Shown here one piece after another: positions 8,880 through 16,356 of a DNA stretch of 49,621 bases; the first letter of the stretch is position 1, and every line of letters begins with the position of its first letter. The stretch comes from Phascolarctobacterium sp. (GTDB lineage: Bacteria; Bacillota; Negativicutes; Acidaminococcales; Acidaminococcaceae), in the NCBI GenBank assembly GCA_017452325.1, contig JAFTMR010000073.1, positions 1 to 49,621 on the forward strand, given 5' to 3'. Under the pieces are notes generated by a model, which was given only the letters and a program-made list of their open reading frames with translations, did no database searches and had not been told where the DNA came from. The translations under genes were made by a program, and so were the position numbers.

Positions 8880-10180
8880 GCCAGCACCTCAATCTTACCG
8901 CCAACCTGTTTGTAATCCTGCCAGAATTCAGGATAGGATTTTTGCACGCTGCTTGCACCTGTCAGGGTGAAAGGTTCAACGCACTTTTGCGCAGCGATCG
9001 CCAAGCTCATGGCAATACGATGGTCGTTCCAGGCATCAACCTCTGCGCCACCACGCAAGCCTTCAGGCTTACCTTTTATAATCAAACCTTCGGGAAGTTC
9101 AGTAATATCTGCTCCCAATTTGTTAAGCTCTTGAGTAATCGCCGCCAGTCTATCACATTCCTTAATACGCAAGCGACCGGCGTTGATGATTTCTGTTGTG
9201 CCTTCGCTTACCGCAGCCAATACGGTCAGCACAGGGATAATGTCGGGGCAGTTAGCACCGTCAATAATTGTTGCCTTGGTAGTTTTGCTAATGGTTACTA
9301 CATCAGTACCTTGAACGGAGATATCCGCAGCCATACCTTCCATAATAGGAACTACTGCCTTATCCCCTTGCAGGGAAGTGTAGTCAACACCGCTACAGGT
9401 TACTGCTTCGCCCAAGCTTCCACCTACTGTCCAGAATGCTGCTTGAGACCAGTCGCCCTCAACATTACTATCCATTGCTTGATATTTTTGTCCACCGCGT
9501 ACAAGATAACGACGATGAGCATTGTTTTCATTAATAATTTTGATACCGTATTTTGCCAAACAGCTTAAAGTCATATCCACATAAGCTGCAGATTCCAACT
9601 CAGAAGTAATTTCGATAACAGAGTCACATTCAAGTAAAGGCAGTGCAAAAAGCAAACCGCTAACGTATTGACTGCTTACATTGCCGGGCAATTGGTACAA
9701 ACCTGCTTGCAAGCGACCGTTAACGGTCAAAGGCAGTTGTCCACCCTCTGCAGTTGCGTATTCTAAACCTTGCTTAGCAAAAATATCATAGTAAGCATTC
9801 AAAGGACGGCTCACCAATTTACCATGACCGGTAAAGGTGAAAGCTTCGTTCAAAAGTGCTCCCAAAGGAATAAAGAAACGCAAAGTAGACCCGGATTCAC
9901 CACAATCCGCGCCTGCTTCTGCTGCTCTTAACTTTCCTGTGCCAGTTACCTTCAACGCGCTACGCCCTGCAAATTTGCTAGGCACATCCTCAATGACTAC
10001 GCCCAAAGCACGCAAGCAACGACAAGTTGCCTCAATATCCTTGGACATACTGATATTATCTACAACACTAGTGCCTGCTGCCAGCCCTGCACAGATAATT
10101 TCCCTGTGCCCCATACTTTTGGAGGAAGGAGCAAGCACTGTTCCTTTTAACTTCGTCGGAATGATACGGATTTTTTCCAT
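8876..10180 (-). CDS. aroA: EPSP synthase (3-phosphoshikimate 1-carboxyvinyltransferase)
   Basis: 434 residues. Transfers enolpyruvate from PEP to shikimate-3-phosphate. Motifs: LAPSSKSMGHREIICAGLA at the N-terminus, then the substrate-binding DCGESGSTLRFF and VSSQYVSGLLFALPLL, and near the C-terminus DAWNDHRIAMSLAIAA. Two-lobed fold expected from length. In the glyphosate-binding segment the sequence reads GESGSTLRF rather than the class I GNAGTxxR, so it is closer to class II enzymes. Confidence 0.95.
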   Translation of the reverse strand: MEKIRIIPTKLKGTVLAPSSKSMGHREIICAGLAAGTSVVDNISMSKDIEATCRCLRALGVVIEDVPSKFAGRSALKVTGTGKLRAAEAGADCGESGSTLRFFIPLGALLNEAFTFTGHGKLVSRPLNAYYDIFAKQGLEYATAEGGQLPLTVNGRLQAGLYQLPGNVSSQYVSGLLFALPLLECDSVIEITSELESAAYVDMTLSCLAKYGIKIINENNAHRRYLVRGGQKYQAMDSNVEGDWSQAAFWTVGGSLGEAVTCSGVDYTSLQGDKAVVPIMEGMAADISVQGTDVVTISKTTKATIIDGANCPDIIPVLTVLAAVSEGTTEIINAGRLRIKECDRLAAITQELNKLGADITELPEGLIIKGKPEGLRGGAEVDAWNDHRIAMSLAIAAQKCVEPFTLTGASSVQKSYPEFWQDYKQVGGKIEVLA

Positions 10181-10183
10181 GAT

Positions 10184-11248
10184 TTACCCCAGATAGTTTG
10201 GCACTTCCTGCCAATTTATTTTATGCAATCTACCGTTGCCAATTTCATCTAACACAATCAGCGTAATGCTGTTGCCACTTTTCTTCTTATCCTTCGCCAT
10301 TGTGCCTAAGAGTTCAGACTTCGCCACACCTGCTTCGATAGGAAGATTATATTTTTTCAAGACCTCTGCAATTCTTTCCGCAGTACCATCAGGAGTCATA
10401 CCCAATTCTTCAGTACGCTTAGTGATTTGATACATACCGATAGCAACACCTTCACCATGAGTATATTCCCCATAGCTATAGTGCTGTTCTACAGCGTGAC
10501 CTAAGGTATGTCCAAAATTCAAAATACCACGCAAGCCTGTATCAAACTCATCTTGTTCAACGATGCTTGCCTTAATAGCGCAACAAGTTGCTACAACGCT
10601 ACCAATGTCTGCCAACAGCTCTGCATCATTTTCGTAAGCAGCAATCTTGTCAAACAGAGCATCATCTTGAATACAGCCATACTTAATTGCTTCTGCCAGA
10701 CCGTCGTGCAAGAAACGGACGGGCAAAGTCGCCAACAGATTAGTGTCAATGAACACGCCCTTCGGTTGATAGAAAGCACCTGCCAAATTTTTGCCAGCTT
10801 TTAAATCTACGGCTACCTTACCGCCAACGCTACTATCTATTTGCGCCAGTAAAGACGTTGGAACTTGCACAAAAGCAATGCCACGCATGAAGCTTGCAGC
10901 CGCAAAGCCACCTAAGTCACCTACAACGCCGCCACCTAAAGTTACCAGCACGTCACTGCGGGTCAAGCCACTTTCTGCAATTTGCTCCAACACATTGCTA
11001 AGCACTTGCATATTCTTGCTTTGTTCCCCTGCTTCGATGGTAACAATAGTTGCAGGCAGCCCTGCTTCCGTCAAAGATTTTTGCAATGCTTCTCCGTAAA
11101 GAGGTGCAACATTAGTATCGCTGACAATTACCGCCTTCTGTGCCTTGGGTACGAGGGCAGCTACCTTACCGCCAATTTGCGGTAAAAGTCCTGCACCAAT
11201 TTCTATATCATATGCATGTTTTCCTAAATCAACATGAATCTTCTCCAT
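10184..11248 (-). CDS. aroB: 3-dehydroquinate synthase
   Basis: 354 residues. NAD- and metal-dependent conversion of DAHP to 3-dehydroquinate, step 2 of the pathway. Seen: EAGEQSKN, VTLGGGVVGDLGGFAAASFM (NAD binding), VPTSLLAQIDSSVGGKVAVD and the metal-binding LNFGHTLGHAVEQ with a later HGEGVAIGM. The start codon shares a base with the tyrA stop (TAATG), so translation is probably coupled. Confidence 0.97.
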   Translation of the reverse strand: MEKIHVDLGKHAYDIEIGAGLLPQIGGKVAALVPKAQKAVIVSDTNVAPLYGEALQKSLTEAGLPATIVTIEAGEQSKNMQVLSNVLEQIAESGLTRSDVLVTLGGGVVGDLGGFAAASFMRGIAFVQVPTSLLAQIDSSVGGKVAVDLKAGKNLAGAFYQPKGVFIDTNLLATLPVRFLHDGLAEAIKYGCIQDDALFDKIAAYENDAELLADIGSVVATCCAIKASIVEQDEFDTGLRGILNFGHTLGHAVEQHYSYGEYTHGEGVAIGMYQITKRTEELGMTPDGTAERIAEVLKKYNLPIEAGVAKSELLGTMAKDKKKSGNSITLIVLDEIGNGRLHKINWQEVPNYLG

Positions 11249-12312
11249 TAGTAGAGTTCCTTTCTTCTGGCAGCAGCAACACGCATCATATCCTTCATCT
11301 GCTCGCCATCACCTGCACGCAATGCCTTACGCCACAGGTCAAGCTGTTCAATATATTTATCAATTTCGTCAGCAACCTTTTCCTTATTGGCAAGGAACAA
11401 GCTACACCACAATTCCGGATTAATATCTGCTACGCGAGAACCATCCTTAAAGCTGCCTGCTACAAAGAACTTGGTCTTATCATTGTAAGAGATACTGTTC
11501 ATCAACGCCACTGCAGTAACGTGAGTCAAATTACTGGTGTAGGCAATGATACGGTCGTGTTCTTCGGGAGTTACCCTTACAGTATTACGACAGCCTAAAG
11601 CCATGGCAAATTTTTCTAGCCACTGTACAGTTTCTTCCCTGTTATGTTTTTCAGGAACAATGATGTAATTGGCATCACGGAAAATTTCTGCCTCAGACAT
11701 TCCCAGTCCACTGCCTTGACGCCCCGCCATGGGATGACCGGAGATAAATTCCATACCAACCTTCAATTCAGCATGAGCATCCTTAGTCAATGTTCCTTTA
11801 ATACCGGAAACATCCGTAATCAAAACATCATCTTTAAAATATTGCACATTGTTGCGTAAGAAATCCACGATGCTTTCCGGATACACAGCGCAAATAATTA
11901 CATCTGCTTCTCGCAAAGCCTCGTTAGGCTCCGTCAGTACAAGGTTAGCAAGTCCCAAACGTTGCACTTGCAGAGCAACCTCTTTATCAATTTCTACTGC
12001 AATTATATTTTTAACACCGAGGTTGCGTAAAGCCTTGGCATAGGAACCACCTATAAGTCCCATACCGATAATGGCAAACTTTAGCTGTTCCCACTTGGTG
12101 CTTCTACCGCGCTTGGTAATCTCTACAACTTGCTCTATGACTTCATCTTCGCCCAAGGTACTAACTTCAAAACCGCTAGTATCACCTACGATACCAAACA
12201 AAGTAATATTAGCACCTTTACTTTCGTGAATGATAAAGCCCTGATTTTCTAGTTTAACTCTAACCCTTAGCTTCGCTTCTTCCGGAACATTGGGTTTAAA
12301 TACGATTATCAT
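11248..12312 (-). CDS. tyrA: Prephenate dehydrogenase with an N-terminal DAHP-synthase-type domain
   Basis: 354 residues. From about residue 76 it is a prephenate dehydrogenase: NAD motif IIGMGLIGGSYAKAL (about 81-95), ISGHPMAGRQGSG, TPEEHDRIIAYTSNLTH. It oxidatively decarboxylates prephenate to hydroxyphenylpyruvate, the Tyr branch. Residues 1-70 (MIIVFKPNVPEEAKLRVRVK, then IVGDTSGF) are plainly homologous to the first 70 residues of the two adjacent DAHP synthases, the ferredoxin-like domain that in Thermotoga-type DAHP synthase carries feedback control. I see no C-terminal ACT domain, so the N-terminal domain may be its Tyr sensor. The fusion is visible in the sequence; the regulatory role is inference. 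Confidence 0.93.
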   Translation of the reverse strand: MIIVFKPNVPEEAKLRVRVKLENQGFIIHESKGANITLFGIVGDTSGFEVSTLGEDEVIEQVVEITKRGRSTKWEQLKFAIIGMGLIGGSYAKALRNLGVKNIIAVEIDKEVALQVQRLGLANLVLTEPNEALREADVIICAVYPESIVDFLRNNVQYFKDDVLITDVSGIKGTLTKDAHAELKVGMEFISGHPMAGRQGSGLGMSEAEIFRDANYIIVPEKHNREETVQWLEKFAMALGCRNTVRVTPEEHDRIIAYTSNLTHVTAVALMNSISYNDKTKFFVAGSFKDGSRVADINPELWCSLFLANKEKVADEIDKYIEQLDLWRKALRAGDGEQMKDMMRVAAARRKELY

Positions 12313-12337
12313 AATCTTTTCTTCCTTTATATACTAA

Positions 12338-12376
12338 CCCATCAGCCACTTTATGACAGCTTCCCCAACAAGGACG
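12338..12376. repeat. Degenerate tandem-hairpin repeat between aroF and tyrA
   Basis: The intergenic sequence (TCAGCCACTTTATGACAGC, then TTCCCC) resembles the clearer dispersed element at 32371-32405 but its arms are decayed. No T-run follows, so it is probably not a terminator. Confidence 0.35.
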
Positions 12377-12379
12377 TCA

Positions 12380-13393
12380 TTAAAGCTCTCTACCCACAAT
12401 TTGAGCAATGCCTTTCAGCTCACCCATCAAACGAGCGAAGCGTTCCGGTTTTAAAGATTGGGCACCGTCGCACAAAGCATGTTCAGGATCGTTATGTACT
12501 TCAATCAACAGACCATCTGCACCAACAGCCACTGCTGCTTTTGCCAAAGGCTCTACCATCCACCACAAACCTGCTGCATGACTGGGGTCAACAACTACGG
12601 GCAAATGGCTCAACTTTTTAACCGCAGGGATGGCACTCAAATCCAAAGTGTTACGAGTGTAAGTTTCAAAGGTTCTAATACCACGCTCACACAGAATAAC
12701 ATTTTCGTTACCACCAGCCATAATGTATTCTGCGGACATAATCCATTCCTCGATAGTCGCGGAAAGACCACGTTTCAGCAAAATCGGAGTGCGGGTTTTA
12801 CCCAACTCTTTTAAAAGTTCAAAGTTTTGCATATTACGAGCACCTACTTGGATAAGGTCAACATCTTCTACGAAGCGTTCAATCTTATCAGCGCTCATAA
12901 TCTCGGTAACGATTGGTAAACCTGTTTCTTCTCGAGCAGCCTTCAAATAATCTAAGCCTAATTCCTTCAAGCCTTGGAAGCTGTAGGGAGAGGTTCTAGG
13001 TTTAAAAGCACCACCACGCAACAATGAAGCACCACCCAATTTAACAGATTGTGCTACAGAAGTTACCTGTTCAACGCTTTCAACTGAGCAGGGACCGGCA
13101 ATAACCTGAATCTTACGACCGCCAATAGGTACTCCTGCCACGTCAATAACACTGTCTTCTGGATGGAAGGCACGATTAGCACGTTTAAACGGCTCCTGCA
13201 CGCGCATAATCTTTTCAATGCAATCATCAGAAATCAAAGTGCGCATATCAAAGGCACTGGTATCACCAACAATACCATACAGGGTAACATTCAAACCATT
13301 ACTTTCATGAATCTGAAAGCCTTGATTTTCTAATTTAGCTCTTACCTTCAATTTTGCTTCTTGGGCTGCACCTGGTTTAAATACAATAATCAT
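12380..13393 (-). CDS. aroF: 3-deoxy-7-phosphoheptulonate (DAHP) synthase, second copy
   Basis: 337 residues, type I-beta DAHP synthase. Condenses PEP with erythrose-4-phosphate, the entry step of the pathway. Residues 1-70 form the ferredoxin-like regulatory domain (MIIVFKPGAAQEAKLKVRAK); the TIM barrel follows with IQVIAGPCSVES, RGGAFKPRTSPYSFQG and VDPSHAAG. The barrel is almost identical to that of the next gene upstream, but the regulatory domain is clearly diverged, suggesting duplication with different feedback properties. Good ribosome-binding site (AAAGGAGCG) before the ATG. The symbol is used for the family; these are sometimes called aroG. Confidence 0.94.
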   Translation of the reverse strand: MIIVFKPGAAQEAKLKVRAKLENQGFQIHESNGLNVTLYGIVGDTSAFDMRTLISDDCIEKIMRVQEPFKRANRAFHPEDSVIDVAGVPIGGRKIQVIAGPCSVESVEQVTSVAQSVKLGGASLLRGGAFKPRTSPYSFQGLKELGLDYLKAAREETGLPIVTEIMSADKIERFVEDVDLIQVGARNMQNFELLKELGKTRTPILLKRGLSATIEEWIMSAEYIMAGGNENVILCERGIRTFETYTRNTLDLSAIPAVKKLSHLPVVVDPSHAAGLWWMVEPLAKAAVAVGADGLLIEVHNDPEHALCDGAQSLKPERFARLMGELKGIAQIVGREL

Positions 13394-13483
13394 AATTTGT
13401 TCGCTCCTTTACTATCCTACAATTCTACAATACTACTCTATAGCTTAAGCGAAAGCTTAACATAGACAACTACAATTCTACGA

Positions 13484-13514
13484 ACCCCTTACAGCTCCCC
13501 TATCAGAGGAGCCA
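13484..13514. repeat. Dispersed hairpin repeat between the two DAHP synthase genes
   Basis: The sequence GCTCC CCTATCAGA GGAGC preceded by CCCCTTACA resembles the second hairpin of the element at 32371-32405. On the plus strand it is followed by a T-run. The same intergenic region carries the 12-mer CTACAATTCTAC twice (13417-13428 and 13470-13481). Confidence 0.45.
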
Positions 13515-13524
13515 TATTTTTTAC

Positions 13525-14538
13525 TTAGAGGTCGCGGCCTACAATTTGGGCGATACCCTTCAATTCGCCCATCAAACGTGCGAAACGCTCCGGTTTCAAA
13601 GATTGAGCACCATCACATTTTGCATGTTCAGGGTCATTGTGTACTTCAATAAGTAAGCCGTCTGCGCCAACAGCAACTGCTGCTTTTGCCAAAGGCTCTA
13701 CCATCCACCACAGACCTGCTGCGTGGGACGGGTCAACGATTACCGGCAAATGGCTGAGCTTTTTAACTGCGGGAATAGCGCTCAAGTCCAAAGTGTTGCG
13801 GGTATAATGTTCAAAAGTACGAATACCGCGTTCACACAGGATAACGTTTTCGTTACCGCCAGCCATAATATATTCTGCGGACATAATCCATTCCTCGATG
13901 GTTGCAGAAAGACCACGTTTCAGCAAAATCGGAGTACGGGTTTTGCCCAGCTCTTTCAAAAGTTCAAAGTTTTGCATATTGCGTGCGCCTACTTGGATAA
14001 GGTCAACATCTTCTACAAAACGTTCAATCTTATCGGCACTCATAATCTCGGTTACGATGGGTAAACCAGTCTCTTCCCTTGCTGCTTTCAGATAATCAAG
14101 ACCAAGCTCTTTTAAACCTTGGAAGCTATAGGGAGAAGTTCTAGGTTTGAACGCGCCACCACGCATCAAGGTTGCGCCACCAAGCTTAACGGATTTAGCA
14201 ACAGTGATTACCTGCTCTTGACTTTCAACAGAGCAAGGACCTGCAATAACCTGAATCTTACGGCCACCAACTGGTACTCCAGAAACGTTAACAACACTGT
14301 CATCCGGATGGAAAGCACGGTTAGCACGTTTGAAAGGTTCAGAAACACGCAGTACTTTTTCAACGCAATCATAAATGCGCAACATATTGATATCTAAAGC
14401 ACTGGTGTCACCGATAATTCCGTAAATAGTAGTATTAATACCGTTAATTTCATTAATCATATAGCCTTGATTCTCAAGGTTTTGCTTAATACCAGCCTTA
14501 GTTTCTTGGGGTGCATTAGGTTTGAATACTATTACCAT
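13525..14538 (-). CDS. aroF: 3-deoxy-7-phosphoheptulonate (DAHP) synthase, first copy
   Basis: 337 residues from the ATG at 14538, which has AAGGAGAG eight bases upstream; an in-frame ATG at 14562 lies before that site and is rejected. First structural gene of the aromatic operon. Same architecture as its neighbour: N-terminal ferredoxin-like domain (MVIVFKPNAPQETKAGIKQN) and type I-beta barrel with IAGPCSVES and RGGAFKPRTSPYS. The two barrels differ at only a handful of positions after about residue 115, whereas residues 1-70 differ much more. It is expressed behind a Phe/Tyr leader peptide and attenuator. Confidence 0.94.
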   Translation of the reverse strand: MVIVFKPNAPQETKAGIKQNLENQGYMINEINGINTTIYGIIGDTSALDINMLRIYDCVEKVLRVSEPFKRANRAFHPDDSVVNVSGVPVGGRKIQVIAGPCSVESQEQVITVAKSVKLGGATLMRGGAFKPRTSPYSFQGLKELGLDYLKAAREETGLPIVTEIMSADKIERFVEDVDLIQVGARNMQNFELLKELGKTRTPILLKRGLSATIEEWIMSAEYIMAGGNENVILCERGIRTFEHYTRNTLDLSAIPAVKKLSHLPVIVDPSHAAGLWWMVEPLAKAAVAVGADGLLIEVHNDPEHAKCDGAQSLKPERFARLMGELKGIAQIVGRDL

Positions 14539-14659
14539 AAAAATTCTCTCCTTTGTGTTCATGTAAGCTTAATTTTACCCTGCAGATGATGCTGTAAGTA
14601 TCATTCTTAAAAGCTTACTACCACGATTATTTACCTCCCTAGGTAATGTATCGCCGCTC

Positions 14660-14695
14660 GCTTAAAATAAAAAGGGCTCTCGTAAGAGAGCCCTT
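14660..14695 (-). terminator. Attenuator terminator of the aromatic operon
   Basis: Minus-strand hairpin with 10-bp perfect arms AAGGGCTCTC / GAGAGCCCTT, loop TTAC, followed by TTTTATTTT. It lies between the leader peptide stop and the first structural gene, so full-length transcription requires readthrough. A GCCTTT about 45 bases upstream could pair with AAGGGC (one G-U) as an antiterminator. A separate hairpin GGTGAT/ATCACC lies between them at 14716-14735. Confidence 0.85.
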
Positions 14696-14754
14696 GTAAA
14701 AAACATATCTGTCGTGGTGATTATAACCTATCACCTAAAAGGCACTGTTTACGA

Positions 14755-14865
14755 TTAATCTGCATATGAATCTTGGCAAGCAAAAAAGCCGGTGCTAAAG
14801 TAAAAGCTAAAGTCCGGTGCAAAGTAGCCGTATTCAATTGCAGAATTTCTTAAAACAATGTCCAT
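14755..14865 (-). CDS. Phe/Tyr-rich leader peptide of the aromatic operon
   Basis: A 36-residue ORF with AGGTG about nine bases before its ATG, lying 48-55 bases downstream of a near-consensus promoter. It begins MDIVLRNSAIEYGYFAP, has FSFYFSTGFF in the middle and ends CQDSYAD. Six Phe and four Tyr codons are concentrated in the central part, the amino acids made by the operon. The stop precedes the attenuator hairpin. This is the classic layout of transcription attenuation: ribosome stalling at Phe or Tyr codons when charged tRNA is short would favour the antiterminator. Too short for an ordinary gene call. The mechanism is inferred from layout. Confidence 0.82.
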   Translation of the reverse strand: MDIVLRNSAIEYGYFAPDFSFYFSTGFFACQDSYAD

Positions 14866-14919
14866 TTCAATTCACCTGCAAAAAAGATTACACCTTTGTG
14901 TTCAAAAGCTATTGAGGTA

Positions 14920-14948
14920 ATTCTATACTTTTAGTGCACAACAGTCAA
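14920..14948 (-). promoter_or_regulatory. Promoter of the aromatic amino acid operon
   Basis: Minus strand TTGACT, 17 bp, TAGAAT. Transcription from here would begin about 45-50 bases before the leader-peptide ATG. The remaining sequence up to the end of pepT (14949-15087) is A/T rich and shows no further gene. Confidence 0.8.
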
Positions 14949-15087
14949 GAAAAACGCAACATTTAGTTTTCTGAATTTTATTTTGACACAGAAGTGTAAA
15001 CTTCTTTACATAGACAACAAACATTACAAGCATAAACTTGAAAGCTAGTAAAGCTTAGATAACAGGAAATTTGTGAATCGCTTTTAA

Positions 15088-16335
15088 TTATTTTGTGATT
15101 AACTCAATAAGTTTTAAGGTCATACGGCAGGATTTCTCGCCTGCTCCCAAGGGCCAGAACTCACAATTAGAGTGGAAGTTGTGCGCTCCGGTGAAGTAGT
15201 TGGGGGTCAAAATACCTTTGGTAGAAATAAAGCTACCATCAGTGCCGCCACGCATAGCAATTGTTTTAGGAGTAATCTCCAACTCTTCCATAGCTTGATA
15301 AATGTAATCAATACATTTTTTGTTATCTTCGCGGATGGCATCAGCAATATTTCCGTAGGTGTCGCTCATGGTCAGCTCGATAACTGCCTTAGGATGGCGC
15401 AGCTTCAAGAAGTTAACAGCATTTTTAATTTGCTCCTTCCGAGCTTCATACAAGGCTTTGTTGTGGTCACGAATGGCCATGCTTACACGTGCTTCGGACA
15501 CATTGGAGGTAATACCTGTTACCCAAATGTAGCCTTCAGTACCTTCGGTGTGTTCCGGAGTTTGCATTCTGTCGAAGCTGTTAACCAAATCAGTTGCAAC
15601 TAAGGTGGGGTTTACCAACACACCTTTAGCACTCATGGGGTGAGCAGTAACACCTTTGATATAAACCTCTGCGCTGCCAGCGTTAAAGGTTTCGTAAACT
15701 ACTTCACCCAACTCGCAACAGTCAATAGTGTAAGCAAAATCCACAGGGAATTTTGCAAAGTCAATGTTCTTCGCACCTAAAAGACCAATCTCTTCATCAG
15801 GTACGAAGGCAACGTGAATATCTCCATGATAAATAGTTTCATCATTAGCCAAAGTTTCCAAAGCAACCATGATATTGGCAATAGCAGCTTTGTCATCCGC
15901 ACCTAAAACGGAAGTACCATCACTAACAACAATATCTTCGCCAATATACTTCTCAATTTCAGGATGCTCGCTTACTTTCAAGAAGATTTGTTTTTCTTCG
16001 TTCAGGCAGATGTCACCGCCTTGATAGTTTTTTACAATGTGAGGATGAATATCTGCGTTGAGGCACACATCAACAGTATCAAGATGTGCACACCAACCAA
16101 CTACAGGAACAGGGTGATGACCTTCCGGCAGATTAGCAGGCAGCTTGCCGGTCAGTACGGAATGCTCGCTAATTTCCAAGTCTACCAAGCCCAGCTCTGC
16201 CAATTCAGTTTTAAGCAGTTCAGCCAACTGGCGTTGTCCTTGGGTGGTAGGAACAGTTTTTACAGAAGCATCGCTTTGACTGGTAACTGCAACATAACGC
16301 AAGAAGCGTTCTAATAATTTAGCTTGCATAGTCAT
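15088..16335 (-). CDS. pepT: Peptidase T (tripeptide aminopeptidase)
   Basis: 415 residues, M20 metallopeptidase family. It removes the N-terminal residue from tripeptides in the cytoplasm. Zinc and active-site segments: VVGWCAHLDTVDVC, LGADDKAAIANIMVALE, AFVPDEEIGLLGAKN, and late NYFTGAHNFHSNCEF. AGAGG lies eight bases before the ATG at 16335. It follows an AbgT-type transporter by about 20 bases, suggesting uptake and cleavage of a peptide-like substrate as a unit. No strong terminator is evident after it. Confidence 0.95.
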   Translation of the reverse strand: MTMQAKLLERFLRYVAVTSQSDASVKTVPTTQGQRQLAELLKTELAELGLVDLEISEHSVLTGKLPANLPEGHHPVPVVGWCAHLDTVDVCLNADIHPHIVKNYQGGDICLNEEKQIFLKVSEHPEIEKYIGEDIVVSDGTSVLGADDKAAIANIMVALETLANDETIYHGDIHVAFVPDEEIGLLGAKNIDFAKFPVDFAYTIDCCELGEVVYETFNAGSAEVYIKGVTAHPMSAKGVLVNPTLVATDLVNSFDRMQTPEHTEGTEGYIWVTGITSNVSEARVSMAIRDHNKALYEARKEQIKNAVNFLKLRHPKAVIELTMSDTYGNIADAIREDNKKCIDYIYQAMEELEITPKTIAMRGGTDGSFISTKGILTPNYFTGAHNFHSNCEFWPLGAGEKSCRMTLKLIELITK

Positions 16336-16356
16336 TTATAAAACCTCTTTTCCAAA

